DNA from: Selenomonas sp. AB3002
Lineage (GTDB): Bacteria; Bacillota; Negativicutes; Selenomonadales; Selenomonadaceae
NCBI RefSeq assembly: GCF_000702545.1
Contig: NZ_JNIO01000008.1
Location: 372,001 to 436,000, forward strand
Length of the DNA: 64,000 nt
Reading direction: 5' to 3'
This document shows, piece after piece, positions 42,953 to 52,114 of this stretch. The position numbers were made by a program, and so were the translations under genes. Position 1 is the first letter of the stretch. Each line of letters starts with the position of its first letter. The notes beneath the pieces are model-generated. The model was not told the DNA's origin, searched no databases, and saw only the letters and a program-made list of their open reading frames with translations.

Positions 42953-44342
42953 CTGGAAGATGAAACGCAATATGCTGCGGGCCATGTCACTGCTGCTCAT
43001 TTTCTGCGGTATATTGGCTCTGCATATTGTCTATATATCTGTTTTCAAGGCAGAGGAAACGGTGGAAAATCCCCTTAATCAGCGCACCGCCGCCCTGCAG
43101 AGGGAGATTGCGCGGGGCAGGATCCTGACCTCTGACGGCAAGGTGCTGGCAGAGACCCGGCCTGATGGCGGGCGCACCTACCCCTGGGGGGAGGCTGCAG
43201 CTGCTGTCACGGGCTATAATGGCGAGAATATTGGCGGCGCGGGGCTGGAAGCCCACCGCAATATGGAGCTCATGGGCATGTCCAGGGATTTTTCCAGCCT
43301 GGGACCTGTTTCCCAGCTTTTGCAGGCTGACCAGGGCAATGACCTTGAAACCACCATTGATTCCCGGGCCCAGGAGGCAGCTTATGAAGCGCTTGCCGGC
43401 AGCCGGGGAGCGGCTGTGGTGCTGGATGCAAAGACAGGAGCGATCCTGGCCATGGTCAGCACGCCGGCTTATGACCCTAATGTGGTGGAGGCCGAATGGC
43501 AAAGCCTGAAAGGGGCAGAAGAAAGCCCCCTGCTGAACAGAGTGGTACAGGGCCTCTATCCCCCTGGTTCCACCATCAAGCCCCTGACTGCGGCTGCGGC
43601 TCTGGGAGAAGGCGTCACGGATGAGCGGGAGGTCTTTGCCTGTACGGGACGTCTGGAACTTGACGATGGTTCCTTCATCGGGGAATATCAGGGGGAGGTC
43701 CACGGCCAGGTGAACCTTGAAGAAGCTCTGGCTGAGTCCTGCAATGTGGCCTTTGGCGCTTTGGGACTGCGCCTGGGAGGCAGGAAACTGGGCAGGTACT
43801 TTGAAGACTTCGGTTTCCCCCAGGAAATAGGGGGAGAAGTCCTCATGACAGGTTCCCATTTGCCCAGGTTTGACACTTTGGGCCAGGGGGATCTGGCCCA
43901 GACTGCCATAGGACAGGCCAGCCTTTTGGTCACTCCCATGCACATGGCTCTTATGGCTTCGGCCCTTGCCAATGGCGGCACAGCCATGAAGCCATATCTG
44001 GTGCAGAAGGTCATCAGTCCCAAGGGGGTTGCACTGGAGAACACCAGGCCGGAGAAATGGCGCACTTGCCTTGATGCGGCTCTGGCAGCCAAAATAGATA
44101 GCTATATGGAGCAGGTGGTGCAGCATGGCACTGGCACGGGGGCTGCTGTAAGAGGCCTTCGCGTGACGGGCAAGACCGGCACGGCGGAAAATGCCAGCGG
44201 GGCAGACCATGCCTGGTTCATCGGCTCGGCTGAGCTTCCTGGCAGGAAGATTGCCTTTGCCATCATTGTGGAAAACGGCGGCAGCGGCGGCAGGGCAGCA
44301 GCCCCCATCGCCCGGCGCATAATAGAAAGCATGAACAGATGA
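42945..44342 (+). CDS. pbpA: Class B penicillin-binding protein (PbpA-like transpeptidase)
   Basis: Cross-links peptidoglycan together with the preceding SEDS protein. The 465-residue protein has one N-terminal membrane helix (about 10-30) and a short non-catalytic domain starting QREIARGRILTSDGKVLAET. The transpeptidase has catalytic Ser in GSTIKPLTAA, SCN in AESCNVAF and KTG in VTGKTGTAEN. Length matches the compact PbpA of actinobacterial kinase clusters rather than the larger PBP2/PBP3. It starts 8 bases inside the SEDS gene. Confidence 0.93.
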   Translation: MADWKMKRNMLRAMSLLLIFCGILALHIVYISVFKAEETVENPLNQRTAALQREIARGRILTSDGKVLAETRPDGGRTYPWGEAAAAVTGYNGENIGGAGLEAHRNMELMGMSRDFSSLGPVSQLLQADQGNDLETTIDSRAQEAAYEALAGSRGAAVVLDAKTGAILAMVSTPAYDPNVVEAEWQSLKGAEESPLLNRVVQGLYPPGSTIKPLTAAAALGEGVTDEREVFACTGRLELDDGSFIGEYQGEVHGQVNLEEALAESCNVAFGALGLRLGGRKLGRYFEDFGFPQEIGGEVLMTGSHLPRFDTLGQGDLAQTAIGQASLLVTPMHMALMASALANGGTAMKPYLVQKVISPKGVALENTRPEKWRTCLDAALAAKIDSYMEQVVQHGTGTGAAVRGLRVTGKTGTAENASGADHAWFIGSAELPGRKIAFAIIVENGGSGGRAAAPIARRIIESMNR

Positions 44343-44394
44343 GATAAAGATTGCAGAACAGGTCTTTTCGGGGCTGGATATAGGAGGAAAGTAT

Positions 44395-46155
44395 ATGGTA
44401 CAGCGGATATTACACCAGCGCTATGAGCTCCAGGAGCTCATAGGAGGGGGCGGCATGGCAGATGTCTACCGGGCCCGGGACAAGCTGCTGGATCGTCCCG
44501 TGGCAGTGAAGATACTCCATGATCAGTTCAAGAGCGACAGTGAATTCATCAATAAGTTCCATCGGGAAGCTCAGGCGGCAGCCCGCCTGTCCCACGCCAA
44601 TATTGTCAATATCTTCGACGTGGGCGTGGAGGGGAATGACCATTATATTGTCATGGAATATGTGCCTGGCAGCACTCTGAAGGACCTTATCAAACAGCAG
44701 GGCCATCTGCCTGTGGCTCAGGCCCTGCGGGTAGCTGAGGATATTGCCAGGGCTCTGGCTCACGCCCATGCCAATAATCTGGTGCACTGTGATATCAAGC
44801 CTCACAATATCCTCATGATGCCGGACGGCAGTGCCAAGGTGGCGGATTTCGGCATTGCCAGGGCTGTCACCGAGTCCACCATGACCTATACGGGGAATAT
44901 CGTGGGTTCTGTTCATTACTTTTCCCCGGAGCAGGCCAAGGGTACCATGATCACTCCCAAGTCAGACGTGTATGCTCTGGGAGTGGTGCTCTATGAAATG
45001 CTTACTGGTGCGCTGCCCTTCACTGGTGAAACACCTGTGAGCATTGCGGTGCAGCACTTGCAGGATGCGCCCCGTCCCGTGAGGGAGCTTGACCCCAGCC
45101 TGCCTCCCGTGGTGGAGGCCATTGTCAGCCGCACCATGAACAAGGCACCCGAGGCCCGTCCCAGCAGTGCTGAGCTGGTGGAGGAGCTGCGTCAGGCAGA
45201 GCACATGGTCTCTGCAGGAGGAGCCATGACGGTTCCTGATCCGTATGCTACTCAGGTCCTGCCCCGTGTGAGCCAGGCTGAGGCAGAGCGAGTGCAGCAG
45301 GAGGAAGAGTACGAGGAGGGTTCCGAGGAGGAAGGCTCCATCTTCAAGTCCAAGAAATTCATCGCAGGTCTTGTCATGGTCCTGATGGTAGGCTTCTTTG
45401 CAGGAGCTTTCATGAGCTTTGGCAAGTTCTGGAGCACAGCTGAGGTGACAGTGCCGGATGTGAAGGGCAAGCCCATGGCTCTGGCCCGGCAGATTCTGGA
45501 GGACCAGAAGCTCAGGGTGAATGTGGCAGAGGTCTATGATGCTGCGGTTCCGGCTGGCACGGTGGTTTCCCAGACACCTGAAGCCGGCACCAAGGTCAAG
45601 GAAGAACGCGTGGTGACCATCAACGTGAGCCGGGGCGGTGAGGAACTGGAAATGCCGGACCTCATGGGGCTTGACCGGTCGGATGCGGAAATCAAGCTGA
45701 AGAAGATGGGCCTGAAGCTGGGCAGTGTCTATGAGAAATTCTCCGATGAGGAGGAAGGCACAGTCATCGGCCAGGAGCCGCGCTCTGGCACGAAAATCAG
45801 CAAGGGCCAGACTGTAGATATCACCATCAGCAAGGGCAAGAAGGTGAAGAAGGTCACCGTGCCCAACGTGAAGGGCGGTACACTGTCTGCTGCTGAGGGC
45901 ACTTTGAAGGGTAAGGGCCTTTCTGTCCATGTGGAGAAGCAGGCCAGCTCCCAGGCTCCCGGTACGGTCATCAGCCAGTCGCCTTCTGCCGACAGTGAAG
46001 TGGAGGCCGGCTCTACAGTGACTTTGGTGGTGGCGGAAGAAGCTGCTGCCAGGAAGGAAACTTCCGAGGACAAGGGCAGCGATAAGAAAACCAGCAAGTC
46101 CGACAGTGACACCACCGCCCCCTCCAAACAGGGGGAGACAGGCAAGCGTCAGTGA
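44395..46155 (+). CDS. prkC: PASTA-domain Ser/Thr protein kinase
   Basis: Membrane kinase that senses muropeptides or lipid II and phosphorylates wall and other proteins. Residues about 10-270 are a Hanks-type kinase: IGGGGMADVYRARD (glycine loop), PVAVKIL (Lys), HCDIKPHNILM (catalytic loop) and ADFGIARAV. An acidic linker follows, then one transmembrane helix (about 322-345) and three extracellular PASTA domains at about 350, 418 and 487. The tail is Lys/Ser/Glu-rich. AGGAGG precedes ATG 44395. It is the last gene of the FHA-phosphatase-SEDS-PBP block, and rsgA follows under its own promoter. Confidence 0.95.
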   Translation: MVQRILHQRYELQELIGGGGMADVYRARDKLLDRPVAVKILHDQFKSDSEFINKFHREAQAAARLSHANIVNIFDVGVEGNDHYIVMEYVPGSTLKDLIKQQGHLPVAQALRVAEDIARALAHAHANNLVHCDIKPHNILMMPDGSAKVADFGIARAVTESTMTYTGNIVGSVHYFSPEQAKGTMITPKSDVYALGVVLYEMLTGALPFTGETPVSIAVQHLQDAPRPVRELDPSLPPVVEAIVSRTMNKAPEARPSSAELVEELRQAEHMVSAGGAMTVPDPYATQVLPRVSQAEAERVQQEEEYEEGSEEEGSIFKSKKFIAGLVMVLMVGFFAGAFMSFGKFWSTAEVTVPDVKGKPMALARQILEDQKLRVNVAEVYDAAVPAGTVVSQTPEAGTKVKEERVVTINVSRGGEELEMPDLMGLDRSDAEIKLKKMGLKLGSVYEKFSDEEEGTVIGQEPRSGTKISKGQTVDITISKGKKVKKVTVPNVKGGTLSAAEGTLKGKGLSVHVEKQASSQAPGTVISQSPSADSEVEAGSTVTLVVAEEAAARKETSEDKGSDKKTSKSDSDTTAPSKQGETGKRQ

Positions 46156-46160
46156 CGGAT

Positions 46161-46188
46161 TTGAGCAATGGCGCTGATGTGGTATAAT
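46161..46188 (+). promoter_or_regulatory. Promoter of rsgA and downstream genes
   Basis: TTGAGC (46161-46166), 16-bp spacer and a perfect TATAAT (46183-46188), 36 bp before rsgA. Confidence 0.6.
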
Positions 46189-46224
46189 AACAAGTACTGG
46201 TAAATATTGTGAGAGGAAAACTTT

Positions 46225-47124
46225 ATGCTGCAAGGCCGTGTTATCAAAGCCTATAACAGTTTCTTTTACGTGCAGACTGACCTGGGGCTTGTCACCTGCA
46301 AGCTCCGGGGCAAGTTCAAAAAGTCCCGGCGGGAGCTGGGCGTGGTGCCCGGGGATTGGGTGAGCCTGGATACCCTGCCTGATGGCACAGGGGTCATTGA
46401 GGAAGTGCTGCCCAGGGCGCAGCTTTTGAAGCGCCCCGCAGTAGCTAACCTCACTCAGGTGGTGCTGACCTTCGCGGCAGCCCAGCCTGATCTGCACCCC
46501 TTGCTCCTCAACAGGTTCCTGGTACTGGCAGAGTGGTCCGGGGTGGAAAAAATCGTCATCTGCGTCAACAAGATGGACTTGTACGAAGGTGATGAGGGGG
46601 CTTTTCTGCAGGCTTACCGCGAGATTGGCTATGAGGTGTTGCTGGTATCTGCCCGGGAGGGCAGGGGGCTGGAGGCTTTGAGGGAAAAGCTCAGCGGTGA
46701 GACCACCGTCTTTGCAGGTCCCTCAGGGGTGGGTAAATCCTCCCTGCTGAACGCCATAGATTCCGGTCTGGCCTTGCAAACGGGCAGCATCAGCGAGAAG
46801 ATCAAGCGGGGCAAACATACCACCAGAGTTGCGGAACTCCTGCCTTACAACGGGGGCGGCTACATAGTGGACACCCCTGGCTTCAGTGCCATGGACCTTT
46901 CCGGGCTGGAGATTGAGGAACTGCCCCGTTATTTCCCTGATTTTGCGCCGCTATTGGGCAAGTGCCGTTTTTCTCCCTGCAGTCACAGCCATGAGCCAGG
47001 CTGCACCGTGAAGGAGGCAGCTGAAGGGGGAGCCATTGCCCGGGAGCGCTATGAAGCCTACCTGGCTATTCGTACGGAAATACAGGAAGCACAGAAGCTT
47101 TCCCAGAAGAAGCTTTACAGATAA
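46225..47124 (+). CDS. rsgA: Small ribosomal subunit biogenesis GTPase RsgA
   Basis: Late-stage 30S maturation factor. The 299-residue protein has an N-terminal OB fold (about 1-65), a circularly permuted GTPase with NKMD before GPSGVGKSSLLNAI and DTPGFSAMDL, and a C-terminal zinc-binding region (CRFSPCSHSHEPGC). ATG 46225 follows GAGAGGAAA. prkC-rsgA-rpe is a conserved Firmicute order; the kinase is known to phosphorylate RsgA in several Firmicutes. Confidence 0.96.
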   Translation: MLQGRVIKAYNSFFYVQTDLGLVTCKLRGKFKKSRRELGVVPGDWVSLDTLPDGTGVIEEVLPRAQLLKRPAVANLTQVVLTFAAAQPDLHPLLLNRFLVLAEWSGVEKIVICVNKMDLYEGDEGAFLQAYREIGYEVLLVSAREGRGLEALREKLSGETTVFAGPSGVGKSSLLNAIDSGLALQTGSISEKIKRGKHTTRVAELLPYNGGGYIVDTPGFSAMDLSGLEIEELPRYFPDFAPLLGKCRFSPCSHSHEPGCTVKEAAEGGAIARERYEAYLAIRTEIQEAQKLSQKKLYR

Positions 47125-47152
47125 TTTAGTTAGAACTAGAAGGAGAACAGAT

Positions 47153-47815
47153 ATGATCAAGATTGCACCCTCCATTCTGTCGGCAGATTTTGCCAACCTG
47201 GCCGCCGAGGTCGAAAAGGCAGCGGCAGCAGGTGCCGAATACATTCACATTGACGTCATGGACGGTCAGTTCGTCCCCAATATCACCCTGGGTTCTCCAG
47301 TGGTGAAGAGCCTTGCCAAGGCCATCAAGCAGCCGGGCAAAGAAGCTCCCGTCTTTGACGTTCATCTCATGGTGGAGCACCCGGAGAACCAGATTCAGGC
47401 CTTTGCTGAGGCCGGTGCTGATATCATCACCTTCCATGTGGAGGTTGCACCTCATGCTCATCGCATTATCCAGCAAATCAAAGCTGCTGGCTGCAAGGCG
47501 GGCATCGCTGTGAATCCTGGTACTTCGCTGGCCCTTATCGAAGAGTTGCTGCCCTATGTGGACATGGTGCTGATCATGACCGTGAATCCCGGTTTTGGCG
47601 GTCAGAAGTTCATTGAGGGCATGCTGGAGAAAATCCACATGCTGCGTCATACCATTCAGGATATGGGCTTTGAGTGCGATATCGAAGTAGATGGCGGCAT
47701 CAATGCCGAAACCAGCGAACTGGTGAGGGAAGCTGGCGCCAACATACTGGTGGCAGGTTCTGCCATCTATTGCGCTCCTGATGCTGCCCAGGCCATCAAG
47801 GATATCCGCGGCTAA
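47153..47815 (+). CDS. rpe: Ribulose-phosphate 3-epimerase
   Basis: Interconverts ribulose-5-phosphate and xylulose-5-phosphate. The start is ATG 47153 after AAGGAGAAC; the longer frame from 47036 overlaps rsgA and is rejected. The 220-residue TIM barrel shows KIAPSILSADFANLAAE, HIDVMDGQFVPNITLG, VHLMVEHPENQI, MTVNPGFGGQKF and the phosphate-binding VDGGINAE. Length is normal. It is followed after 14 bp by queC. Confidence 0.96.
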   Translation: MIKIAPSILSADFANLAAEVEKAAAAGAEYIHIDVMDGQFVPNITLGSPVVKSLAKAIKQPGKEAPVFDVHLMVEHPENQIQAFAEAGADIITFHVEVAPHAHRIIQQIKAAGCKAGIAVNPGTSLALIEELLPYVDMVLIMTVNPGFGGQKFIEGMLEKIHMLRHTIQDMGFECDIEVDGGINAETSELVREAGANILVAGSAIYCAPDAAQAIKDIRG

Positions 47816-47829
47816 GGGGGAAGAGAGCA

Positions 47830-48519
47830 ATGACAAAAGAAAAGGCAGTAATCCTCCTTTCCGGAGGGCTGGACAGCTGCACCTGCATGGCGGTGGCCAA
47901 AGAGGCAGGCTATGAGCTTTATCCTATCAGCTTCAATTACCATCAGCGCCACAGCGTGGAGCTGGAGGGAGCCAAGAAGATTGCCTCCTTCTATGGAGTC
48001 AAGAAGCATCTTATCATTGAAACCAACATGGAAGCTATCGGCGGCTCTGCCCTTACGGATGAAAAGATTGAGGTTCCGGAAGGAGATGTGGAGCGCAAGG
48101 ATGTACCTCCTACCTATGTGCCTGCCCGCAACCTGATTTTCCTTTCTTACGCTATGGGTTATGCTGAAGTGGTAGGGGCCAGTCACGTTTATATCGGCGT
48201 GAACTCCGTGGACTACTCTGGCTACCCCGACTGCCGTCCTGAATTCATTCAAAAGTTCCAGGCTCTTTCTGACTACGCTACCACAGCTACAGCAGTGGAG
48301 GGCAAGAAAATAAAGATTGAGACTCCCCTGCAGGATCTCTCCAAGAGCGATATTGTGAAGCTGGGCTCAAAGCTGGGGGCACCCCTGCAGTTCACTCACA
48401 GCTGCTACAATGGCGGGGAGAAAGCCTGCGGCGTCTGCGACAGTTGCAAGCTGCGCCTGCGGGGCTTTGCCGAAGCGGGCGTGGAAGATCCCATTGAGTA
48501 TGAAACGAGGTCCCTCTGA
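47830..48519 (+). CDS. queC: 7-cyano-7-deazaguanine (preQ0) synthase
   Basis: ATP-dependent conversion of 7-carboxy-7-deazaguanine to preQ0, on the way to queuosine. The 229-residue protein has the PP-loop LLSGGLDSCTCMA, the stretch PARNLIFLSYAMG, and a C-terminal zinc site with cysteines in CYNGGEKACGVCDSC. ATG 47830 follows GGGGGAAGAG. Its TGA overlaps the folE2 ATG. QueD, QueE and QueF are not in the window. No preQ1 riboswitch is visible upstream, where only 14 bp separate it from rpe. Confidence 0.95.
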   Translation: MTKEKAVILLSGGLDSCTCMAVAKEAGYELYPISFNYHQRHSVELEGAKKIASFYGVKKHLIIETNMEAIGGSALTDEKIEVPEGDVERKDVPPTYVPARNLIFLSYAMGYAEVVGASHVYIGVNSVDYSGYPDCRPEFIQKFQALSDYATTATAVEGKKIKIETPLQDLSKSDIVKLGSKLGAPLQFTHSCYNGGEKACGVCDSCKLRLRGFAEAGVEDPIEYETRSL

Positions 48520-49307
48520 TGCAGGACGTACAGAACAGGCAGGATTCCCGGGGCATAGCCATTCAAAAGGTGGGCATCAAGGAAGCCCACTTGCCCTTCC
48601 TCATCAAGACCAAAGAGGGGGGCTATCAGCAGGTATTGGCCCGCATCCGTTTCACTGTTTCCCTGCCCATGGAGTACAAGGGCACTCACATGAGCCGCTT
48701 CCTGGAAATTCTCATGCCCTGGAGCCAGAAGCCCCTGGCAGAGGCAGAGATGGAGGTCATGCTTTCAGAGGCTTTGGAACATCTGGAAGCCCAATCAGCG
48801 GAAGTAGAGCTTTCCTTCAAGTATTTTGTGGATAAGTTCGCGCCAGTGAGCCAGAAGCACTCTGTGCTGGATTTGGACTGCAGTTTCACGGGACGCAAGG
48901 AAAGAGGCAAGCCCATGCAGTTCCGCCTGGGAGTAGAGGTGCCCTTTACTTCCCTCTGCCCTTGCAGCAAGGAAATCTCCGCCTATGGCGCTCATAACCA
49001 GCGTTCTGTGGCACGGGTGCAGGTGGAGTTCCGGCAGGACACGGAATGCATTTTCATCGAGGATTTGGCAGAACTGGTGGAGCAGCAGGGGTCATCTCCC
49101 ATCTACCCCCTGCTTAAGCGGGAGGATGAGAAGGCCGTCACGGAAAAGGCCTATGAGAATCCCAAGTTTGTGGAGGATATCCTGCGGGATACGGTGCTGT
49201 CCCTGCGGGAGATCCCGGGACTGTCCTGGTTTTCCCTGGAATGTGAGAACTACGAATCCATACATAATCACAGTGCCTATGCCAGCCATGAGGAATTTCT
49301 TGACTGA
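48519..49307 (+). CDS. folE2: GTP cyclohydrolase I type B (FolE2)
   Basis: Converts GTP to dihydroneopterin triphosphate, the first step for folate and for 7-deazaguanines. The 262-residue protein shows MEYKGTHMSRFLEIL and SLCPCSKEISAYGAHNQRS, the conserved Cys and His region of the zinc-independent FolE2/MptA family, and ends with the HNHSAYASHEE stretch. It could be mistaken for QueF because both are T-fold proteins beside queC, but the motifs are those of FolE2. Translational overlap with queC suggests that it feeds the queuosine pathway here. FolE2 enzymes use Mn2+ and can work when zinc is low. Confidence 0.92.
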   Translation: MQDVQNRQDSRGIAIQKVGIKEAHLPFLIKTKEGGYQQVLARIRFTVSLPMEYKGTHMSRFLEILMPWSQKPLAEAEMEVMLSEALEHLEAQSAEVELSFKYFVDKFAPVSQKHSVLDLDCSFTGRKERGKPMQFRLGVEVPFTSLCPCSKEISAYGAHNQRSVARVQVEFRQDTECIFIEDLAELVEQQGSSPIYPLLKREDEKAVTEKAYENPKFVEDILRDTVLSLREIPGLSWFSLECENYESIHNHSAYASHEEFLD

Positions 49308-49330
49308 TACAGGCAGGATGGAGATTTTGC

Positions 49331-50320
49331 ATGAATAAATTTTACCGCCGGCTCTTCGCCCTCATTTTGCTGGTTTTGGTAATTTCCGGTGTGGTCATTT
49401 ACACCACCATAGATATAAATACACTGAAGAACCTGGATCAATTTCAGTCCTGGTCCATTGCTTTGGCAGTAGGTGCCGTGGCTTTGGGCATGTTCTTTGA
49501 TGGCAGCAGGCTGATGCATCTGGTGAAGATCTCCCATGAGAAAATAACCCTTTACCAGGCTGTGCAGGTAGTCTTTGGCAACTATTTCCTGGCGCTTCTG
49601 ACCCCCGGGGCCACAGGCGGGGCGGTGGCCCAGCTCATGTTCTTGCGCCATGCGGGAGTGCCCACGGGGAAGGCAGCGGTGCTGGTTATTGTGAGGACCT
49701 TGCTGTCTATCTTCTTTCTGGCGCTTTGCATGCCCTTTATCCTGCTCCACGATGAGGGGATTGTGCCGGGGATTTCCAATGACTGGCTCATGGCCATAAC
49801 CCTGACGGCCTTTGCGGTAATAGTAGCCATGGTGCTTGGAGCCAGAATGGGCAATCTGGACGGCTTCATCATCTGGGCCACCAGGAATGTGAAGAATCAG
49901 CGGCGGCGCAAGATATTTGCCTTTTACCGGGACACCAAATGCGCCATTGGCCTGCTGGCAGAATCTCCCCGCAGCATGCTCCTGGTTTTCCTGGAGTCCG
50001 GGCTGAATCTGCTCTGCATCTACGCTATTGTTCCCTGCTTGTTGTTGGGACTTGGCGTCTTCGATGCTGACTGGTACACGGTCATGGGCCGCATGATTTT
50101 CCTCAATATGCTGCTGTATTTCATGCCTACTCCGGGGGGCTCCGGCATTGCCGAGGGCGGTTTCGTGTTGCTTTTCAGCAGCAGCGTACCTGCGGGCACC
50201 GTGGGCATCATCGCTGTGTGCTGGCGGCTCATTGCAGAGTACATTCCCTTCCTGATAGGCTTTTACTACACACTGACAGTATTCGGCAGGGACTTCCTGA
50301 ACAGGCAGCTTAGCAAGTAG
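49331..50320 (+). CDS. UPF0104 / LPG-synthase-like flippase-domain membrane protein
   Basis: A 329-residue integral membrane protein with about eight hydrophobic segments, of the lysylphosphatidylglycerol synthase transmembrane (UPF0104) family. Conserved loops are LLTPGATGGAVAQLMFL and MPTPGGSGIAEGGFVLL. It lacks the C-terminal aminoacyl transferase domain of MprF, so it may only translocate a lipid. The substrate is unknown. It lies between folE2 and cbiD with 21-23 bp gaps and may belong to the same transcript without functional relation. Confidence 0.85.
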   Translation: MNKFYRRLFALILLVLVISGVVIYTTIDINTLKNLDQFQSWSIALAVGAVALGMFFDGSRLMHLVKISHEKITLYQAVQVVFGNYFLALLTPGATGGAVAQLMFLRHAGVPTGKAAVLVIVRTLLSIFFLALCMPFILLHDEGIVPGISNDWLMAITLTAFAVIVAMVLGARMGNLDGFIIWATRNVKNQRRRKIFAFYRDTKCAIGLLAESPRSMLLVFLESGLNLLCIYAIVPCLLLGLGVFDADWYTVMGRMIFLNMLLYFMPTPGGSGIAEGGFVLLFSSSVPAGTVGIIAVCWRLIAEYIPFLIGFYYTLTVFGRDFLNRQLSK

Positions 50321-50341
50321 GTACAACAAGAAGGAGATACT

Positions 50342-51469
50342 ATGGCAATCCTGACGGAGGACGAGAGCCTGCGCTTTGGCTATACTACAGGCGCCTGTGC
50401 GGCGGCGGGAGTGAAGGCTGTCCTGCTGGCTCAAAGAGGGTTAGAGCATGAACAGGTGAAGCTTGCGGCTTTGGATGGAACTGAACTACTGATTCCTGTC
50501 AAGTCAGTGTCCTTGGGTGAGGATGGCTGTGGGCAGGCAGAGGTAGTGAAATTCTCCGGAGACGACCCGGATATCACCAATGGTGTCTCAGTATTTGCAG
50601 CAATTCGCCCCATCGATAGTCAGGAACTGGTCTTCAAAGCGGGCACCGGGGTGGGGACAGTTACCAAGTCGGGACTCACCGTGCCCATGGGGGAACCTTC
50701 CATCAATCCGGGGCCAAGGAAACTCATTCGGCAGGTTCTGGATGAGATGACAGGCAGCAGCCTGGGCTGGGAGATTACCATCTCGATTCCCGCAGGGGTG
50801 GAGCTGGCCAAAAAGACCCTCAATCCTGTGTTGGGGGTTGAGGGGGGCATCTCTGTCATTGGCACCACCGGTGTGCTTCGCCCCATGTCCGAGGAGGGGT
50901 TCAAGAATTCCCTGGTTCCCCAGATAGATGTGGCCAAAGCTGCGGGCTTTGAGAGCCTGGTTTTCGTACCTGGCAAGATTGGCGAGGAAGCGGCCCTTGC
51001 GTGGGGCCTGCCCCAGGGGGCGCTGGTGCAGACCAGCAATTTCATCGGCTTTATGCTTGAGGCGGCGGCCAAGAGGAAGATAAAAAGCATCCTGCTCTTT
51101 GGCCATATCGGCAAGATGGCCAAGGTAGCGGCGGGAATTTTCTACACTCACAACCGCATAGGTGATGCCAGGCTGGAAACTATGGCCGCCTATGCCGCAG
51201 TAGAAGGTCTGCCCCGGGAAGGGGTGGAAAGACTGCTCTCTGCCAATACCACAGAAGATGCATTGACAGTCCTGGCAGCCCAGGGTCAGGATTTCTGCCG
51301 CCATGTCTGTGATATCATCGCAGCCAGGGCCAGCCTGCGGGCAGAGCGCTATCTTTTCGGCCAGGTGCAGGTGGGCACGGTGATGACTGCCATGGACAGG
51401 TCGTTATTGGGCCTTGATGACAAGGCGCGGGAAATTGGGGAGGCTTACAGATGGAAACTGCCAGTGTGA
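50342..51469 (+). CDS. cbiD: Cobalt-precorrin-5B C1-methyltransferase
   Basis: Methylates C1 of cobalt-precorrin-5B in the anaerobic (early cobalt insertion) route to cobalamin. The 375-residue protein opens with the family signature LRFGYTTGACAAAGVKA and contains GTGVGTVTKSGL, EPSINPGPRKLI, GTTGVLRPMSEE and HIGKMAKVAAGIFYTHN. ATG 50342 follows AAGGAGATA. It is the first of five corrin-ring genes. Its last 19 bases overlap cbiE. No cobalamin riboswitch is visible before it. Confidence 0.95.
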   Translation: MAILTEDESLRFGYTTGACAAAGVKAVLLAQRGLEHEQVKLAALDGTELLIPVKSVSLGEDGCGQAEVVKFSGDDPDITNGVSVFAAIRPIDSQELVFKAGTGVGTVTKSGLTVPMGEPSINPGPRKLIRQVLDEMTGSSLGWEITISIPAGVELAKKTLNPVLGVEGGISVIGTTGVLRPMSEEGFKNSLVPQIDVAKAAGFESLVFVPGKIGEEAALAWGLPQGALVQTSNFIGFMLEAAAKRKIKSILLFGHIGKMAKVAAGIFYTHNRIGDARLETMAAYAAVEGLPREGVERLLSANTTEDALTVLAAQGQDFCRHVCDIIAARASLRAERYLFGQVQVGTVMTAMDRSLLGLDDKAREIGEAYRWKLPV

Positions 51470-52101
51470 AGGAACATAAGATAAGGGTCATAGGCATAGG
51501 CCCTGGCAGTCCAGATTACCTCCTGCCCGCTGCAGCCAAAGCCATTGAGAGCGCCAAAGTTCTGGTAGGAGGCAGGCGGGCCCTGGGACAGTACGCCAGG
51601 CCTGATGTCTCCCAGCATACCTTTCCTATCACCAATGATATCCCGGCTGTCATGGATTTTATCAAGCATGAGCTGGCTGTCAGTGATGTGGGGGTGCTGG
51701 TCTCAGGCGACCCGGGGTATTATTCTCTGCTTGATGCCTTGCGCAGGGAATATCCTGCAGAACAGATTGAGGTGATTCCCGGTCTTAGTTCTATGCAGCT
51801 GGCCTTTGCCCGCCTTGCCTTGCCCTGGCATGGGGCGTGCTTCCTGAGTTTTCACGGCAGAAGACCTGAGCAGGAGGAGTTATGCTACAGGCCTGGCAGA
51901 ATACTGGGCATGCTCACCGATGGCAAATATAATTCCCGAAGCATTGCGGAAATCCTGATGGAGGCAGGTTGGCCAGGGGAAACAAGGCTGTCTGTTCTCC
52001 TGAGGCTTTCTTATCCCGATGAAGAGATCATAACAACTACTTTGAGTGAGGCCAGTAAGATGGCTGAGAAGTCCCATGGCATTTTGATTATCCAAGGTTG
52101 A
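51451..52101 (+). CDS. cbiE: Cobalt-precorrin-7 C5-methyltransferase
   Basis: SAM-dependent methylation at C5 of the corrin ring. The 216-residue protein has the tetrapyrrole methylase fold with VIGIGPGSPDYLLPAA at the N-terminus, VLVSGDPGYYSLL as the second SAM-site loop and VIPGLSSMQLAFARL. It begins 19 bases inside cbiD. It is separate from CbiT here, whereas in the aerobic pathway the two are fused as CobL. Confidence 0.93.
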   Translation: METASVKEHKIRVIGIGPGSPDYLLPAAAKAIESAKVLVGGRRALGQYARPDVSQHTFPITNDIPAVMDFIKHELAVSDVGVLVSGDPGYYSLLDALRREYPAEQIEVIPGLSSMQLAFARLALPWHGACFLSFHGRRPEQEELCYRPGRILGMLTDGKYNSRSIAEILMEAGWPGETRLSVLLRLSYPDEEIITTTLSEASKMAEKSHGILIIQG

Positions 52102-52114
52102 AAGGAGCAGATAC

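Noticed and set aside
48519-49307. QueF (preQ0 reductase) next to queC
   Set aside because: The motifs MEYKGTHMSRF, SLCPCSKEIS and GAHNQRS are those of FolE2 (GTP cyclohydrolase IB); QueF's signature is absent.
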